NCBI GenBank assembly: GCA_025174535.1
Contig: JALBUN010000023.1
Location: forward strand, 682,001 to 746,000
Length of the DNA: 64,000 bases
Reading direction: 5' to 3'
From: Cantharellus purpuraceus
Taxonomy: Eukaryota > Basidiomycota > Agaricomycetes > Cantharellales > Hydnaceae
Of this stretch, positions 1 through 15,700 are shown in pieces. Positions within the stretch are counted from its first letter, which is position 1, and each line of letters starts with the position of its first letter. A model generated the notes under the pieces. It had not been told where the DNA came from and ran no database searches. It saw only the letters and a program-made list of their open reading frames with translations. A program made the position numbers and the translations under genes.

Positions 1-525
1 TCCTATGGGACTGTCCGACTCGTCTGTTCGTCAAATACTGCTATACAAAGCAGTCGTCTCACCCTGCCCCGTAGGTCGCGATTTATATAGCCGAGTGTCA
101 GCGAGTCCTTGAGATGACTGGTCTCAGGTACAAGGTGAGTTTTTAGAAGTGAATGAAGCCTTACATGTGCGGGCTGGTTGACATGGTCTGTAGATGCAGT
201 AAGTGTTCTCTCTACTTTACACCACTCCAGCTAGTGTTCAGTGTTTGCAAGTGGATATGGAACCAACATTGAAGGGCCATGGGTTCGTCGTGCTTTCAAC
301 TATGCTGGCCTTTCACTGTTCATCGTTTTCGCTTATTGCTTGTCGTGCTAGTCTGCCGTATCCGATGCCATCCATGCTTGCCACGCTGCTGTCCACGCCA
401 AAGGAGCACCCCGTATCGCCACGGATATCAGAATAGGCACACGCGTCGACAGAGAAATCAAGGAGGGCCAAGTCAACGAAGACAAGGTAAAGAGGGTCGA
501 GGATATCCTACGTCTTCATAAGTAA
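1..525 (+). CDS. ECM15: ECM15/UPF0045 (MTH1187-type) thiamine-binding-like protein, 5' truncated
   Basis: Partial gene; its first codons lie left of the window. Reading through short introns gives a small protein with the UPF0045 pattern: PMGLSDSS, then YIAECQRVLEMTGLRYK, MHGYGTNIEGPW, and near the C-terminus ATDIRIGTRVDREI followed by DKVKRVEDIL. Members are small alpha/beta proteins, some of which bind thiamine-like ligands; the yeast homologue Ecm15 is non-essential. My exon model is <1-25, 75-134, 194-198 (a 5-nt micro-exon), 252-282 and 352-525. Stop is TAA after LHK. Introns are 49-69 nt. Two of the four donors read GTTCGT rather than GTRNGT. The family call is firm because motif order and spacing match. 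The micro-exon is an inference: it is needed to give MHGYGT in frame. Confidence 0.8.
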
Positions 526-1425
526 CAAGTATGCGAGGCGCATTTCAGCTTCAATACTACATTTTCTCAACTTGCCACTGCTCTTGATTAGGCCTGCGAA
601 CGTATAGTGTCGATGAGGATCCTACAGTGGACCCACTCAATTGAGATCGAGGTAGAGCACTCCGGATTCCCCCGCTGAAGGGTTATCTAGGGTGGTGTCC
701 CCGACTCCAGAGGAGTTCCTATGGAAAGAAGCGATTCTGGATGGGCATGATTATGAGTGCCAGGATCATATCTCCGTATGCGACACGTTTTTAACGGTGA
801 CGCTGTTGTCCTGCTGTCTTTCGCTCCGAATTTCTCAGAAAGGCCACTCCTTGTGCTGAAATTGGCAGGAGGGCCAGTGGGACCAGCTGTCTTTCTGTAT
901 AGAGTTTGATGCTCCCCTGAAAAGCCTGTAGCTGTCTGCTGCTTTCTCCGCCGCTGCAAGGTCTCCACAGCAGAGTTGGGGTGACAAGGCTGGGGCTGCG
1001 CTGATATGGAGGGTTTGCTGCCTCTACTCAAAGGCCGATGATGCTCAGCTCTACCCCTGAGGCCTGATTAAATTACTCGTTTTTGCCTTGCGCCGCTAAT
1101 AATGTAAACCAAGCACTGAGATTTGATTTCTTAGTACCTTTACTCTGTTCTTGGCAGACTTGGCATCTAATTTTGGTATGTACCAGGTATATATCGCGGC
1201 AATGCACTTCATGCATGGTTAGTTGGTGGGTGCCGACTCTTCATAGTGAACGATGATTGTGTCTATTCAATCCAAACAGTTGTTATTGTTCACTAATGCT
1301 ATAGCTGCTATACCGTCAGTGCCTCTGCAACAATATTTTACGGTATGACGTCAAAAGTCAATATAGCAGAGGGGGTTCGCAAATTAAGAATATTGTTTAA
1401 GTACTGGGGTTTAATGCTTGGCTGC
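526..1425. other. Intergenic, no gene recognised
   Basis: About 900 bp between the tail-to-tail ECM15-like gene and the DNA methyltransferase gene. The only open frames are short, lack family motifs and have no convincing splice structure. It probably holds the two 3' UTRs and spacer. I see no tRNA, repeat array or transposon end. Confidence 0.6.
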
Positions 1426-4400
1426 TCATAATATCTCTGAGAGTGACCCTATGCTTCTGCATTCCGAGAACGAGCCGCCAGAGCTGTCATCGGAGAATGT
1501 GTTCTCTGATTCCGTCGGCTCTTCACTAGTACACTCCTGCAGCCACTTGCTAACAAGGGCCTTCCCTAATGATTTTCCTAGCACATAAGCAAGCGGAACG
1601 GGCACAGCATTTCCGATTTGCTTGTAGATCTGGAATAGAGGCGTGAATATGCAGGCCATCATACTGACCTTATGGCAGGTAAATGCAGCAGCACGTACAT
1701 CATCTAACAGTTTTGCCCATTCAGTCGGACCACCATCTTCGTCCTCCTGGACAAATTCATAAGAGTCGGGAAAGCCTTGAGAGCGCGCATATTCGCGTGC
1801 CGTGATGATTCGCTTTTGCTATCCTCAGCAAGCTCGGTCAATTGTACAACCCTCGTTGTAAATTGGCGACATACCTGGGGGTGGAGAACTTTGTTCCCTT
1901 TACTGAAAGGGCGAGATTTCGTCAGGGCAGTATTGAATGGATCTTTCCATTTGAGCCGGCTGTAGTGCGCTTGTGTGTACTTTCGGTAACGTTCTCTTTA
2001 CAACCCATATGAGAACTTACTCTGCCATATAGAGTTAAGCATCGACGCATTTCGGGAGACCTTTCGTAACCCCGGTGGCCATAACTCGTACGGAAGGTCT
2101 ACCCAATATACTCAAAGCTTTAAGAAGATACGCTCACACTCGCCACTTACCGCGAGGACCCTTGACATCACGGCTGCAAACGTGCCAGACGCTGATTGTA
2201 CATTTAGCGCGATCCGTCTAATGGATTGGGCAGGCTACTCACCGTTCAACAATCGGAACTGTGAATGTTCGTGTACAGTGAAGTGTGACTTGCTCTTCGT
2301 CGCCACGGAGTATCCGCTGATACACGGTGTTGGGAGGCGTGGCATACTTTACTGGTTCTAGAAACCCAACAAGAGTCCGCGACGGCGTGGAGACGGCGGA
2401 GCGCTCTGGGTACTTTTCGCGTCGCCGCAATGTCTCTGCAGTATCTTCACGCTTAGAGCAGATAACACGCGGATTCTTCCAGTCAAATCCCGGCTGCCAT
2501 ATGTGCTAAGATACATGGCTAACTGTATCACCACTGAAGAACTTACCAAGTCAGAGATGGCATCCGCCACAACGAGTGCACGAAATGGAGCACAGTTCTT
2601 GTCCGAACGTTGAACGGGATTGAGCTTATCGTGAGTGGGGAGGGAAAGTACAGAAGACTTATATCGTGGTGCTACATGTGTTGGCAAAGGAAACTCTGGG
2701 AGCAGCTCAGAACGTCGCGCGGCCCAAAATATTACCCGCTCCCTGCGTTGTGGTGAACCGTAGTCGGCAGCTGCAGTGTCAAGTAGTCAGACGGAATTCA
2801 GCCGCACAAGTATAGTCAACATGGACACCTTGTAACACCTTAAATTGTGTTTGGTAGCTGTGCATTGGACAAGGGCATTAGAAAGGAAACAGGAGACATA
2901 CGAAGATGTATTCAGTGAGGGAGTTTCCTACCCGAGGCAGAGTAGTGCTCGTAACACAAACTTCACGATCGACATCTTGACGATCTTCTCTTCCTCACCA
3001 TCATCATCCGTTTCAGAAGCAGAGCCCTGGCTGTGATGTTGGAGAAGGCCCTTGACATTCTCCATGAGGACATATCGAGGTTCATAGAATTCGACGTAGG
3101 AGAGCATATTCGCGACCAATGTCGTTCTATGTGTCAGTATCAGAGACTTCAACTTAAGAGAAATATGACGCGCGGTACCTGATATCCTCGTGACTCTTAT
3201 GACGTTGATGGTTTAGCCCCGAAAATGATTGACACGGGAAGCCCCCGGCAATGAACTCAACATCGCCATGTTGAGGCATTGGAGGGAGCCGTCTGCCGTT
3301 ACCGATACTTTTCAAGGGCTCGCAAAATTTGCCCTCGCGAGCACTGATTGCATGCTGAAGACATGCATTGGTGTCTTGATTGTAGACAACCGCATCGGGA
3401 TGATTTACTCTAGAACGAACTATGAGACATCTTGCAACACGCAAAGGGAAAAGACTGTCACTGGAAGGTGGCCGCTGCCCCAGGCAAGATTTCTATAGCC
3501 CAATATGTCTTTGCAAATTTACTTCTTTCGAGACCTGTAGAAAGACCGCCAGCCCCTGTAGATGCAACGCACTTTAATTAAAAGCTGAAGAAATAAAACA
3601 GGGGAAAGGAAATAAAGAAATGTCCACAAAGCCAAGGAGAAAACTGACCGGCGAATAACTCCATTGTTTTAAGGGGAGTGTTAGAAGCTCTGTAGGCTTG
3701 CATATTTTCTTGCTCTTGTTTCGCGGTGCGCGTACAGACTTTACACACCGCAAACTTGCGATCTTTGGTAGTGCTCAGACCCTCTAGGGAACGCACATTG
3801 AGCGTCGGAGCCCAGAGGTCAACATAGAAATGGTCGGTTAAGTCTCGCGAAGTCACCAAACCCTTCTTGTCGACGAAACATTTGCCTTCTATAAGAGACA
3901 GAGAGTAGGTTTTCACCTCTTTTGTCAGGAACAATCGGGTCTGTGCCCATGAGAACATCATCTTTTTGTTGTTAGTATCTCATACCTCATCTTGTTGAAC
4001 CTTTGGCCTCCCTGCAGCACGAGCAATGTCATCGAAGCGACCCAGCAGGGTCAATTCTACACTGGAATTATCCACCGTATATTCCCTATCGACAATGAAG
4101 CGACGAATCTGACCAATCAGGTACGGGTAGTTGGGTTTGGCCGCAACGTAGACAAAATCGTCTTTGTGATACTTTATTCCTCGCACTTCACCAGATGTTT
4201 CAGAGTGGAGAAAAGTTTCATTTGTGATGGCTCGGTTGCGTTTGTCGGTTAAAGCACAGCAAGGGCAGTCTGGGTGCCCTTTAATGGACCTGGGTTGTTG
4301 GAGAATTGCTTGATCCATAAAGCGGGCTTCAGAAGCGTCCCATAAGAAGCTACAGAAAAAAAAGTACTGTAAGAGCTCAGTGTTATGTAAGAAACCGGAA

Positions 4401-6618
4401 ACCTACCTGCAATGATAATTTTGTGGCTCCACATCACCAGGTTTCAGATGCTGTACAACACATGGCCCAAGAATCGAGCCGATGGGGATGTCAGCGCATT
4501 CAGCAAGAGCAAACAGTCCATAAGGGTGTGCAGTCTCCTGGAGTATTGTCCTAGAGCCATGTTCATACCATTGAACATGCGCAGTCGGTTCGGTGGTTTG
4601 GTTCTTTGATGACAGAGACCTTTCAAACATGTAGATGATTTGACCAAACCTGCACCATGTCAAAACATGATGTAAGAGTTACACAACAAGAGGATCCATA
4701 AGGCATACCACACTTTGTTGACAAATTTATTCTTATTTGACTGTGAGCAAGTTTCCAGGGCACTTTTGGCCCTGTGGGCAAGATCATCTTCACCTGGGTT
4801 AACCTACAGCAGGTTATTGACCCCACAATACAACAGACATATGTCAAGAAATGCACCATGACAACATCACCAACCTAGAATAAAATAAGTAAAGGCCTAT
4901 AGTCAGATCATAATGAAGTACCGAGTATGTTTCTCCATCCAAAGACACTCGACGAAAGTAACCAGGGAAGCCGCTCACGGCAATTTCCCAGTCAATATTA
5001 CTTGGTCGATCAGGGTGCAGTATATCTGGGGCACCTGGGTCTTCCAGGAGTTTATTTGAGCAGGCATGGCTGTCTAATGTCTTTCCAGCCTTGAGCAATG
5101 TTCTGAGGAACAAGCCTGTGGTGAGCTCATGCACAAGAGGCATCGTGATTGTGACCGCCTGGTCAGTCGTGGCATTGTCTTTGTTTGGATCGTCGTGCTT
5201 CGCTGGTATGGATCGATTAAATTGATCTAAGTTTAAAAACTGCTGCAAACTATGACCGATCATCTGCGCACGGCGAATAGTGTGTTGGAGCAGGGGAGAC
5301 TGGACCAATGTTTTACAATCTTGAACATGCTCTCGGGACGACAACTGGTCGTTTAAATAAAGAACCTACAAAAGAACGCGCTCAGTAGACGTAAGTAAAC
5401 TATGGCAGAAACGTAGCGTCCACACCACATAATCGGAAATTATATCCGCCTTTATTAACCCCCTTCCCATTATCGAAACTGCTTCTTCATCGTTTTGGCA
5501 TTCTACTTGTCGGCAAAACTTTCCGAATGAAATCGAAGTGTCATTTCGTATGGCTTGAGCTGTGAGCCTTGTCAGATGGTGTGACAACCAGAACGGTTGA
5601 TAATAAGTCGTATACAATGGAGCAGGTTGCTGGAGGATATACCACCCATGATCAGTGGCAACTCCAACTGTGCGTGCACCCCAAATACCATCTCTGCATT
5701 GTGGTTAAGGGATTAAAGACGAAAAACAAATGCAGCTATTTAGGCTTACACTTGACGAGTGTTGTAGTCCGTCCAGAAGTCCTTGAAGGGCTGCAAGGAC
5801 ACTAGAGGCTGAACCTCCGCTTCTGAAATATCTGAGTTTCCATCCTCAAAATCTTCGAGACAACGAGAAACTAGCCCGGATGCACGAATGTTTCGTCGTA
5901 AGGAGGTCGACAACAGACTCGCGGCGACCAAAGCGAAGGGTAAGTACGTCCCATGCTCGTCATATACGGTGAAGCGGTCCAGGAACCGCACTGGGAGTTT
6001 CCCGTGTTTTGATTGTGTCTCCCCAGGAATTTGAAGATCGTGAGCCTCTGTCACTTCGTCCCGAAATGGACGATAGACTGGGTCCACTGGAAAAGCATAT
6101 ATCAAGCATAGCACTTCAAGTCGACCATTACACATTTACCCACAGAGGGGAGGAGGCAGACGAGATAATACTACACCACCAAAAACTTGTGGGGGGTTGG
6201 TACCTTCGAGGTGCTTATGCGGTACACCATCATCATTGGACAAAATACTGTCTGGCAGAGAATCCACCGAGAGAGATCTGCAGCGAGAGGAGACTGGTGT
6301 CCGAGACGAGGAGGCAAGGGCTTTTAAGGTGTCAGACTGTTGCAGTGATTGTGACATTGGTGTATGCGTACCAACGGAACTATTGTTTCTAGTTATACCC
6401 ACAGAGGAACATTCGGAGTCACTCAGAGAATCGATAGAACGGGATATATGGCGCAGCTAGGTAATGAAAGATGACGAGGCGATGAGTTCACAACTGATTG
6501 CTCTACACCTGATCTGATTTACCGGCAAACGTTTTACTCGCTGTCTTCTTGGGGAATCCGAGTCGCTTTGTGAGTCTTCAAGAAAACCATTTTTGCGTTT
6601 GGTAGGGGTCATGTGCAT
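1426..6618 (-). CDS. DNMT1-type DNA (cytosine-5)-methyltransferase (RFD-BAH-BAH-catalytic)
   Basis: Transfers a methyl group from SAM to C5 of cytosine in DNA. DNMT1-type enzymes maintain CpG methylation on newly replicated DNA in the nucleus. The N-terminus is basic ([18 protein letters not shown]), an NLS-like stretch. Next comes a replication-foci (RFD) region around 5.75-6.1 kb ([14 protein letters not shown]). Two BAH domains follow, at about 4.4-5.0 kb ([18 protein letters not shown]) and 4.0-4.3 kb. The catalytic motifs come in order: I ([13 protein letters not shown], split by an intron), IV ([10 protein letters not shown] with the nucleophile Cys), VI (VLMENVKG), VIII ([13 protein letters not shown]), a target-recognition region (YSRLKW), IX ([13 protein letters not shown]) and X ([11 protein letters not shown]). 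All key residues are present. I see no CXXC zinc finger. The acidic/Ser tail ends SLSEIL. MHMTP is the start; an upstream in-frame Met at 6648 is possible. It is head to head with MCM7. Confidence 0.93.
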
Positions 6619-6779
6619 CGTAAAGCTAGATGGAAGATAGAAAGGCAAGGAATAATTGATGGATGGGTATACTCCTACCGGAGTCCTATGACGCTGGGAA
6701 CAATCTGAGAACCTGAACTTATTATTACATAACGCGTCTCTCCCTACCCACCTAACGCGACACTTGTCGTCACTCTGTG
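6619..6779. promoter_or_regulatory. Divergent promoter, DNMT1-like / MCM7, with an MluI cell-cycle box
   Basis: 161 bp separate the two start codons, so both genes must be driven from here. It contains ACGCGT at 6732-6737 (the MCB core bound by MBF in yeasts, a G1/S activator) and a nearby AACGCGA. Co-expression of a replicative helicase and a maintenance methyltransferase would make sense. However, ACGCGT also occurs elsewhere in this CG-containing window, so one site is only suggestive. Confidence 0.35.
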
Positions 6780-9515
<2,736 letters not shown>

Positions 9516-9649
9516 TTCTATGGTTTTATCGTTTTGTTGCTAGTTGCATTGTGCTGTACGGTTGTATCCATACCCTCTGTGTTAATTGCCATATATATCC
9601 ATATGCCCTTCCCATGTGTAACAATTCAAAATAAGTTAAGGCTACCCTA

Positions 9650-12535
9650 TTACTCCACCCGTGCTTGTTGTGACGCATGTTCCCAACTTCCGTCATCGCC
9701 ACTCCCAGGACTCCCTGAACGTACGGTGGACTCGTTAACGCTGGTTTGCTCACGCACCTCTGGCTCGTCTTTGTAAGGGGCTGTTGCCGCTGTTGGTGGA
9801 GGATCGTCATCCTCTAGGAAGTCAGAATGAAATTCAAGACCACGAGATTCCATGGGTCCTCGTAAGCCTGTCTCTTCGTCCTCGTCCACATCATAATCCT
9901 CACCAAATGCGTCGTAAAGCTCCCTTGTCCGTCCCTTGTCACCACTCCGACGCCTAGCTACTTGACCACCATGGTCCATCATTGGTACGTCTTCACCCTG
10001 TGCAACACTGATGTATTGCGGTCTGTTTCTGTTTTGGCGAATTCGCCTACGCCAAAAGAAAGCCCCACATCCGATGCCAAAGATAATGACTGCTCCGAAC
10101 GCGCCTATAAGCCATGTCGAGTTCGAGAGCAATTGGGACATCCCCTGGAAGTAACCTTCATCTGGTGTTGTAGAAACTGAAGGCATTGAGGCGTCTGCAC
10201 CGTTCGATTGGCCGAATGAGGGCTTGTCAGCCTCTCCTGGTACCGCCCCATGATCACCGGGAAGGTGTGACGTCGGCCTTGGATGTGACTTAGTCCCCCC
10301 TTCTGCAGTGGGGGACGCAGGTGGAAGAGGATTCCCAGGTGATGCAGACACTGAACTCAACGCATAAGGAACGGCCGCAGATGCGTCAATTGATGACCCG
10401 AACAGGGTCATGGTCCAACCAAGTAGTCTGCCAGACTTGTTTTCGGCATTTTGATCAGAAACACGTAAAGTCCAGTTCCCTATAGGATTCTCATCCCTAC
10501 CTCCAGTTAGTGCACTCGTGCAGAGAAGTACTACGACTTAACAGACTAACCAATGCTTGATACTCATGAACGTCCAACCTGGGTACCCAGTTGGATCATT
10601 ATCATGCTGACGTGGTCCAGCCAGCACACTCCGAATCCCATTTGGACTGAGTAATTCAACCTCGACGTCACCTCGAGTGGTGTGGTTGACCCATATTTTG
10701 ACTGTGACGTGCTCCAGTTTCTCAAAATTGTGCTCCATCAGTAAGTCGTGAAAGACTGTGAGAGTGCTTCCGACCCCTCCAGGCACGATTGGCTGCCCAC
10801 CGAACATCGCACCATCGGCGTCAACCTTACCGTCGCCCAGTTCAGAAATAGGCATCTCTACCCAAGCTTGAGGCTTCACAAGGTCCCATTTCTTTGCAGC
10901 AGTCACGTATTGCCAAGCGTCAAGCCTGCCGTAGCCATACTTGTAGCTATATGGACGTCCAGCAGCAGTTTTTTCCCAGTCTGGGTCGTCAGGGTTGATT
11001 AATAACCCTGTACGGACGCACAAATGTTGGATATCTCTCCAGGTGAGATCCGGACTGACATTGTTGCATCAATTTTACCCACGTTGTACATAATGACGCG
11101 GTCACCTACCGAGCCTCAAGAGCTAATGCGAAGACTGCGGATGCGATGGGGGCTGCCGCAGAGGTACCCCCATGGGACGAAGCACATTTGTCCTTCCCTA
11201 CGTCTGTGGTATGCTACAATGATCCACAAGGGTCATTGGAAAAAAGACAATAATGATCAAGAGAAGAGACACACGATGTTCTTTCCACTTCCGGAACTGT
11301 ATGTTACGATCATGTTCGCGGCGCAAGCTTCTGAATAATAGGGATGAAGTCCTTTGTAGTCAACCGCAGCAACTGTAACAGAGAAGATGCTGTTCGTATA
11401 ACCGTCGAAGTTACATTGATCCCCCGAGGCAGCACCATTTCCGCTAGCGAATACGAAAATGGAGCCTTTTCCTCCGCGGCCATTTTCTATCCCCTCCAAG
11501 ACAGCCTTTTGAATCAAGAAAGAGGGAGCTTCCATAGAACGGCCATCATCAGGGGGTCCCCAACTACAGCTGTAGATTGACGTATTTTGGTAGGCATAGT
11601 TAAGGGCTTGAGCTTCATCAACGTCAGAGATGGGGCCAGACAATATACGCAACCCCGCTATCTTCGAATTGTACGCAATGCCCACCCCACATACATCGTT
11701 CTTGACAGCCGATATCTCTCCAGCACAGCGTGTGCCATGATGATCATCAAAGAGTTTTGGCCTTGGCAGTGGTTCATGGTCATTAAAATCATATGAACCG
11801 TCCGCAAACTAATACAAGATCGTCAGGAATCTACGTAAGCAAACTTTTTCAGGAGCTCACAAAATTGTCCTTGATATCGTCATGCTCGTAATCAACACCA
11901 TCATCCACCATTGCAACATAAACACCTTTGCCAGTAATCCCGAGTTCCTCCCAAACTGGCGTCACATTCATCATATGCTCCGGGAAATCCTCATTAACAA
12001 AATGCCATTGCTCCGGGAACATGGGGTCAACAATGCCAAGTCTTGATGCCAATGCATGTGCCGGTGAAGCAGACATTGATGTGGTATTCTTGTCTTTGCT
12101 CGGACGAATTGGAGGAGGCGCTCGCGCCATGTAGTAGCCATCTCGTTTTACACGCTGTCGAAGAGTCTGAAAAAGAAGAGAACGAATAGAAGACGATATA
12201 TGTCGTGCCCGAAGTGCCTCTACAGATCGGGTCCCATGGGCATGGGGTGAGGCAGCTCTAGCTTGGATCGCAAGGTGGTTGGAGAGTACTGGGTCATGAC
12301 CGGGTTTGGCAGGCTTCGGTATTCGTACCAACCAGTGGTTACGTAGCTCACCCGCCTGCTGGATTAGTTCTACGCCAAGTGCCTGAACAGCGTCAGCCAC
12401 GGTTGCAGGAGTTGAAGGATCATGCTCAAGGACATAATAATTATGAGTAGAGTACTGTGGCCTGTGAGGTATTCCTTGACTGGAGACCAAGAGAGGAAGG
12501 AGTGACCCTACAAGCAGACAAAGAGGAAGATGCAT
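9650..12535 (-). CDS. KEX2: Kexin, Golgi subtilisin-like proprotein convertase
   Basis: Cleaves secretory precursors after Lys-Arg/Arg-Arg in the late Golgi. The product starts with a signal peptide (MHLPLCLLVGSLLPLLVSS). A propeptide with dibasic sites (RQRVKRDG) suited to autoprocessing follows. The S8 triad is Asp in VAMVDDGVDYEHDD, His in DDHHGTRCAGE and Ser in HGGTSAAAPIAS; the oxyanion Asn is in ASGNGAASGD. Then come the P domain (WVNHTTRGDVEVELLSPNG, GNWTLRVSDQ), a Ser/Pro-rich stalk, one membrane segment (WLIGAFGAVIIFGIGCGAFFW) and a cytosolic tail with acidic clusters and Tyr motifs (LYDAFGEDYDVDEDEE), as used for TGN retrieval. The catalytic and binding residues I could see are intact. 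It is convergent with MCM7, with 134 bp between stops. Confidence 0.95.
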
Positions 12536-12720
12536 GATATAGCAGAGTTGTACAGTGACAACTCTGTGTTAAAGAACCTATAGCCCTTACGGCAAGCGCA
12601 GCACATTAGACTCCGCCCTCCGAGGCCCGCTTGGGACTCACTTGCTAATTTCTTCTTATCATGCTGGGCGACAACGAACCTATATATAAATAAGGTAACA
12701 ACAGATACACAGGTCGGCAG

Positions 12721-15700
12721 CTAATTTGCTTCGGCGCGCAAGCGACATCCAAAGAGCCTGTACACTCGCACGGCCGTCTCACTCGCCTCGGGAAGCCAAC
12801 TACAGACACACAAGTCTAACCATGGCCCAGGATCTCTATCTATCACATCATCCAGCTCTTCATGGTACTTACTCAAATGACCAAGCAATGGCGAGAGACG
12901 GTTCTTCAAGGCCTCCGTATCGTCTCTGGCGTCTCTGGCGCTCAGTCCAGTCAAAAACATATCCTGGCGCACGCGATCAGTTGTCTTTTAAATCGACATT
13001 CCATCTGACCCACCGCCTCATGGTCGCTAATGTTGACGTTCAGCTCCCCTGATTGGTCGGCTACACGAATTGCGAATTGATATATCACCATTGTGGAGCT
13101 TTCCCTCAGGTCTCCGCAGTCCGGACAAAGATGGTATCCAACATTCAGACTGATTGAACCAATGAGAGAAACTCAAAATATGCATGGCGTCGTGGGCACA
13201 TACATTTTGCCACACAAGTTACATTCAACTCTCACAAAGTCTCCGATGTGCCGAGGATAGTACTCGATAATTCGAGCTCGTATGCGAAATTTGTTGGGAC
13301 ATATAGTGGACCGGTGTACTTCTTGTACCGAATTGTGTTGTTGATCCATATACAGACATTCCACGGCGCCACCTGATTATTCTCATGGTATGATTAGATA
13401 ATACTGAGTATTTTGGCTGGCAACGCACTACTTCTTGCACATTCTTCACCTTCCAGGAGACTATGGCTTTGTTGTATCGGCTCTGGGACCTTTATGTGTT
13501 CCTCATTATGAGAATAATGCGGATTTTCTTCGTATCTTCTCTTGCGACTGGAACCGTAATTGTCACAAAGCTAGCCATATATATGACAAGCGACTTACGA
13601 GAGGAGTTCCGCCAAGTTTTTCTGAGTTGAACCTGATCCTATTTTTCTCACCCCCCTGTCCTGGTACCCTATTGAACCCTCGAGATATCCGCCGTTTCCC
13701 GTTTTAAATTTGATGTTCTCGAGAAGGTAAAAGCTATTAGCTTCGAGGTCATCCGCCATAGCGTGCAGCCCATCCCAAAGGGTAACTGTCAACGTTCTTC
13801 GACCGAGTGGACCATCGTTTGCCTCAATATGATTGTAAAGACTTTCGTTTTCGCTGTAATCTGTGACATAAATAGTTGTATTTATGTCACCCTTCCAGAC
13901 CTTCAGAAGCTATTAGTAAACGTGAGTTTATTATCAGCGACAGCGTACAAATTTGCTTCACTCACTTGAACCACGCAGTCAGAAAAAATACCAGTCTTAA
14001 TTTCCGAGATTGTGGCCAATTTCCGATGGCTACGATGTGTTCCCGAGACAATGTGAATATTGTCATTCCCCTGGTTGTCGTCAATAACATTTTGCTTCTG
14101 AGCCTCGTTAATGGCTCTCCACCAGTCAGAAATTTGGACAAAATACTCCAATTCAGCCGCAGTGACTCTGAAGAAAGTATCGTGGATTGAATGTGGCAAC
14201 GACGATGCTTCACTGGACCCAGGCGAACCCTGTATGACGGAGTAGAAATGCCTTCCCTGGCCTGGATCATATCCACACCATTGAAATGAATCTTTGTAGC
14301 ATGTTCCCTGTGTTCTACCGGAAAATTCTTTGGTCTGTACGGGCTAGAGTCACGGTCGCCTGGGAACGGACTACTCGAAGCTCACTTTGACATTTCGAAG
14401 CAATAGGACCTGACCCTTCCTCGCGGAAGGTAAAAATTCTTCATCAGATATCGCAACAAATACATTGACAGTCATCCCAATGCCATTACTGTTGGAAGGG
14501 TCGACGAGAACAAACGATTTGCTACGGTCTATCAAGGTGATATCACTCCTAGTGGACTTATAGAGAAGACCATGCGCTCACCGCCAGTTCTTGTTGTTTT
14601 GGTTTCACTAGCGTCCACGACGACTCCTACTAGCGAATAAGTCTTACCAGGAGTAATATGCCCTATTGGGGGATACAATCCGCCCTAATTTAGGGGTCAG
14701 AGTCACTAAGATGATCAAAGTACCAGTTACTCCGCACGTGCCTTATCGGACTCGAATCCAGGGACTAGATCAAGAGCAGGATCTCGAGATGGTGGAGAGG
14801 AAAGAGGGGGTTCGACTTGGGCATTCGCTGCCTCTCCTTTTGTTGTAAGTGTAGTGTTTCCTACATCCGACTTTGTTGAGCTCGTTGCCTTGCGCAAGCT
14901 AGTGTCCGAAGCAACGCTGCCGATAGAGTTTCTAGAATGTCGCGTATCTCGTTTCTTGACTCGTTTCTCCTTATGATGATGATGTAGTGCCTGTTCTCTG
15001 GGTGTTGGACGAGATGGGAGTAAATCAGGAGAAGAAGGGTCGGAAGATATGACGTCGTTAAATTTTAATTCGACATTAAATGTCCTGGATGAGGGGTGAA
15101 GAGCATCTTTGAGGATTGAGCCCAGGTTGCGGTGACAATGGGGCCGAAGCTCATTGATGCCAGATTCTTGAAGTAAATCATCATTTGCAACCAAGGGTTG
15201 CGCAACTTCGTTAGCTTCTGGAGATTGAGCGTCATATTGGTGATCAACTTCGTGCACGCTTGCATCCTCTTGCAAGTGTGCAGGAGATACCTGAATGGGT
15301 GGATCAAGAGGCTGATCCACCGAAGAGGGAGGGCGATACCAATCGTCTTCAGCTTTCCTCTTGCTCTCTTCAATATCTGATAAAATCCATAAGACCTTGT
15401 CATCAGAACATAACATACAATGTAAATAGAAAAGACCTTTGAACAAATCCACGAGTGTAGCCTTCTCCCGTTTTGCAGAAGCAAGGAACTGCACAATTAC
15501 ACCATTGGAGAAAACGAGCTTAAATGGCAATGTCATAGAGCTGCCCGCTTTCTTGGTCTCCTTTCTTGCACCCTTCAGCGCGATCCGTACAACATCCTTG
15601 GATAAAAATCCCAGCTTTTCAACACCTGGGCCCTCAAAAACCACGTCCAGAGAGTCAGGTCCAGTCCTGAGTTGCAATTTACAACTGTTATTGGATACAG

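Noticed and set aside
687..1031. 114-codon minus-strand ORF
   Set aside because: No recognisable domain, composition not distinct, no introns or neighbours that explain it.
6732..6737. MCB box as proof of cell-cycle control
   Set aside because: ACGCGT also occurs before other genes here (15896, 46264-46272, 53127) and inside coding regions, so a single site is not evidence by itself. Kept only as a hint.
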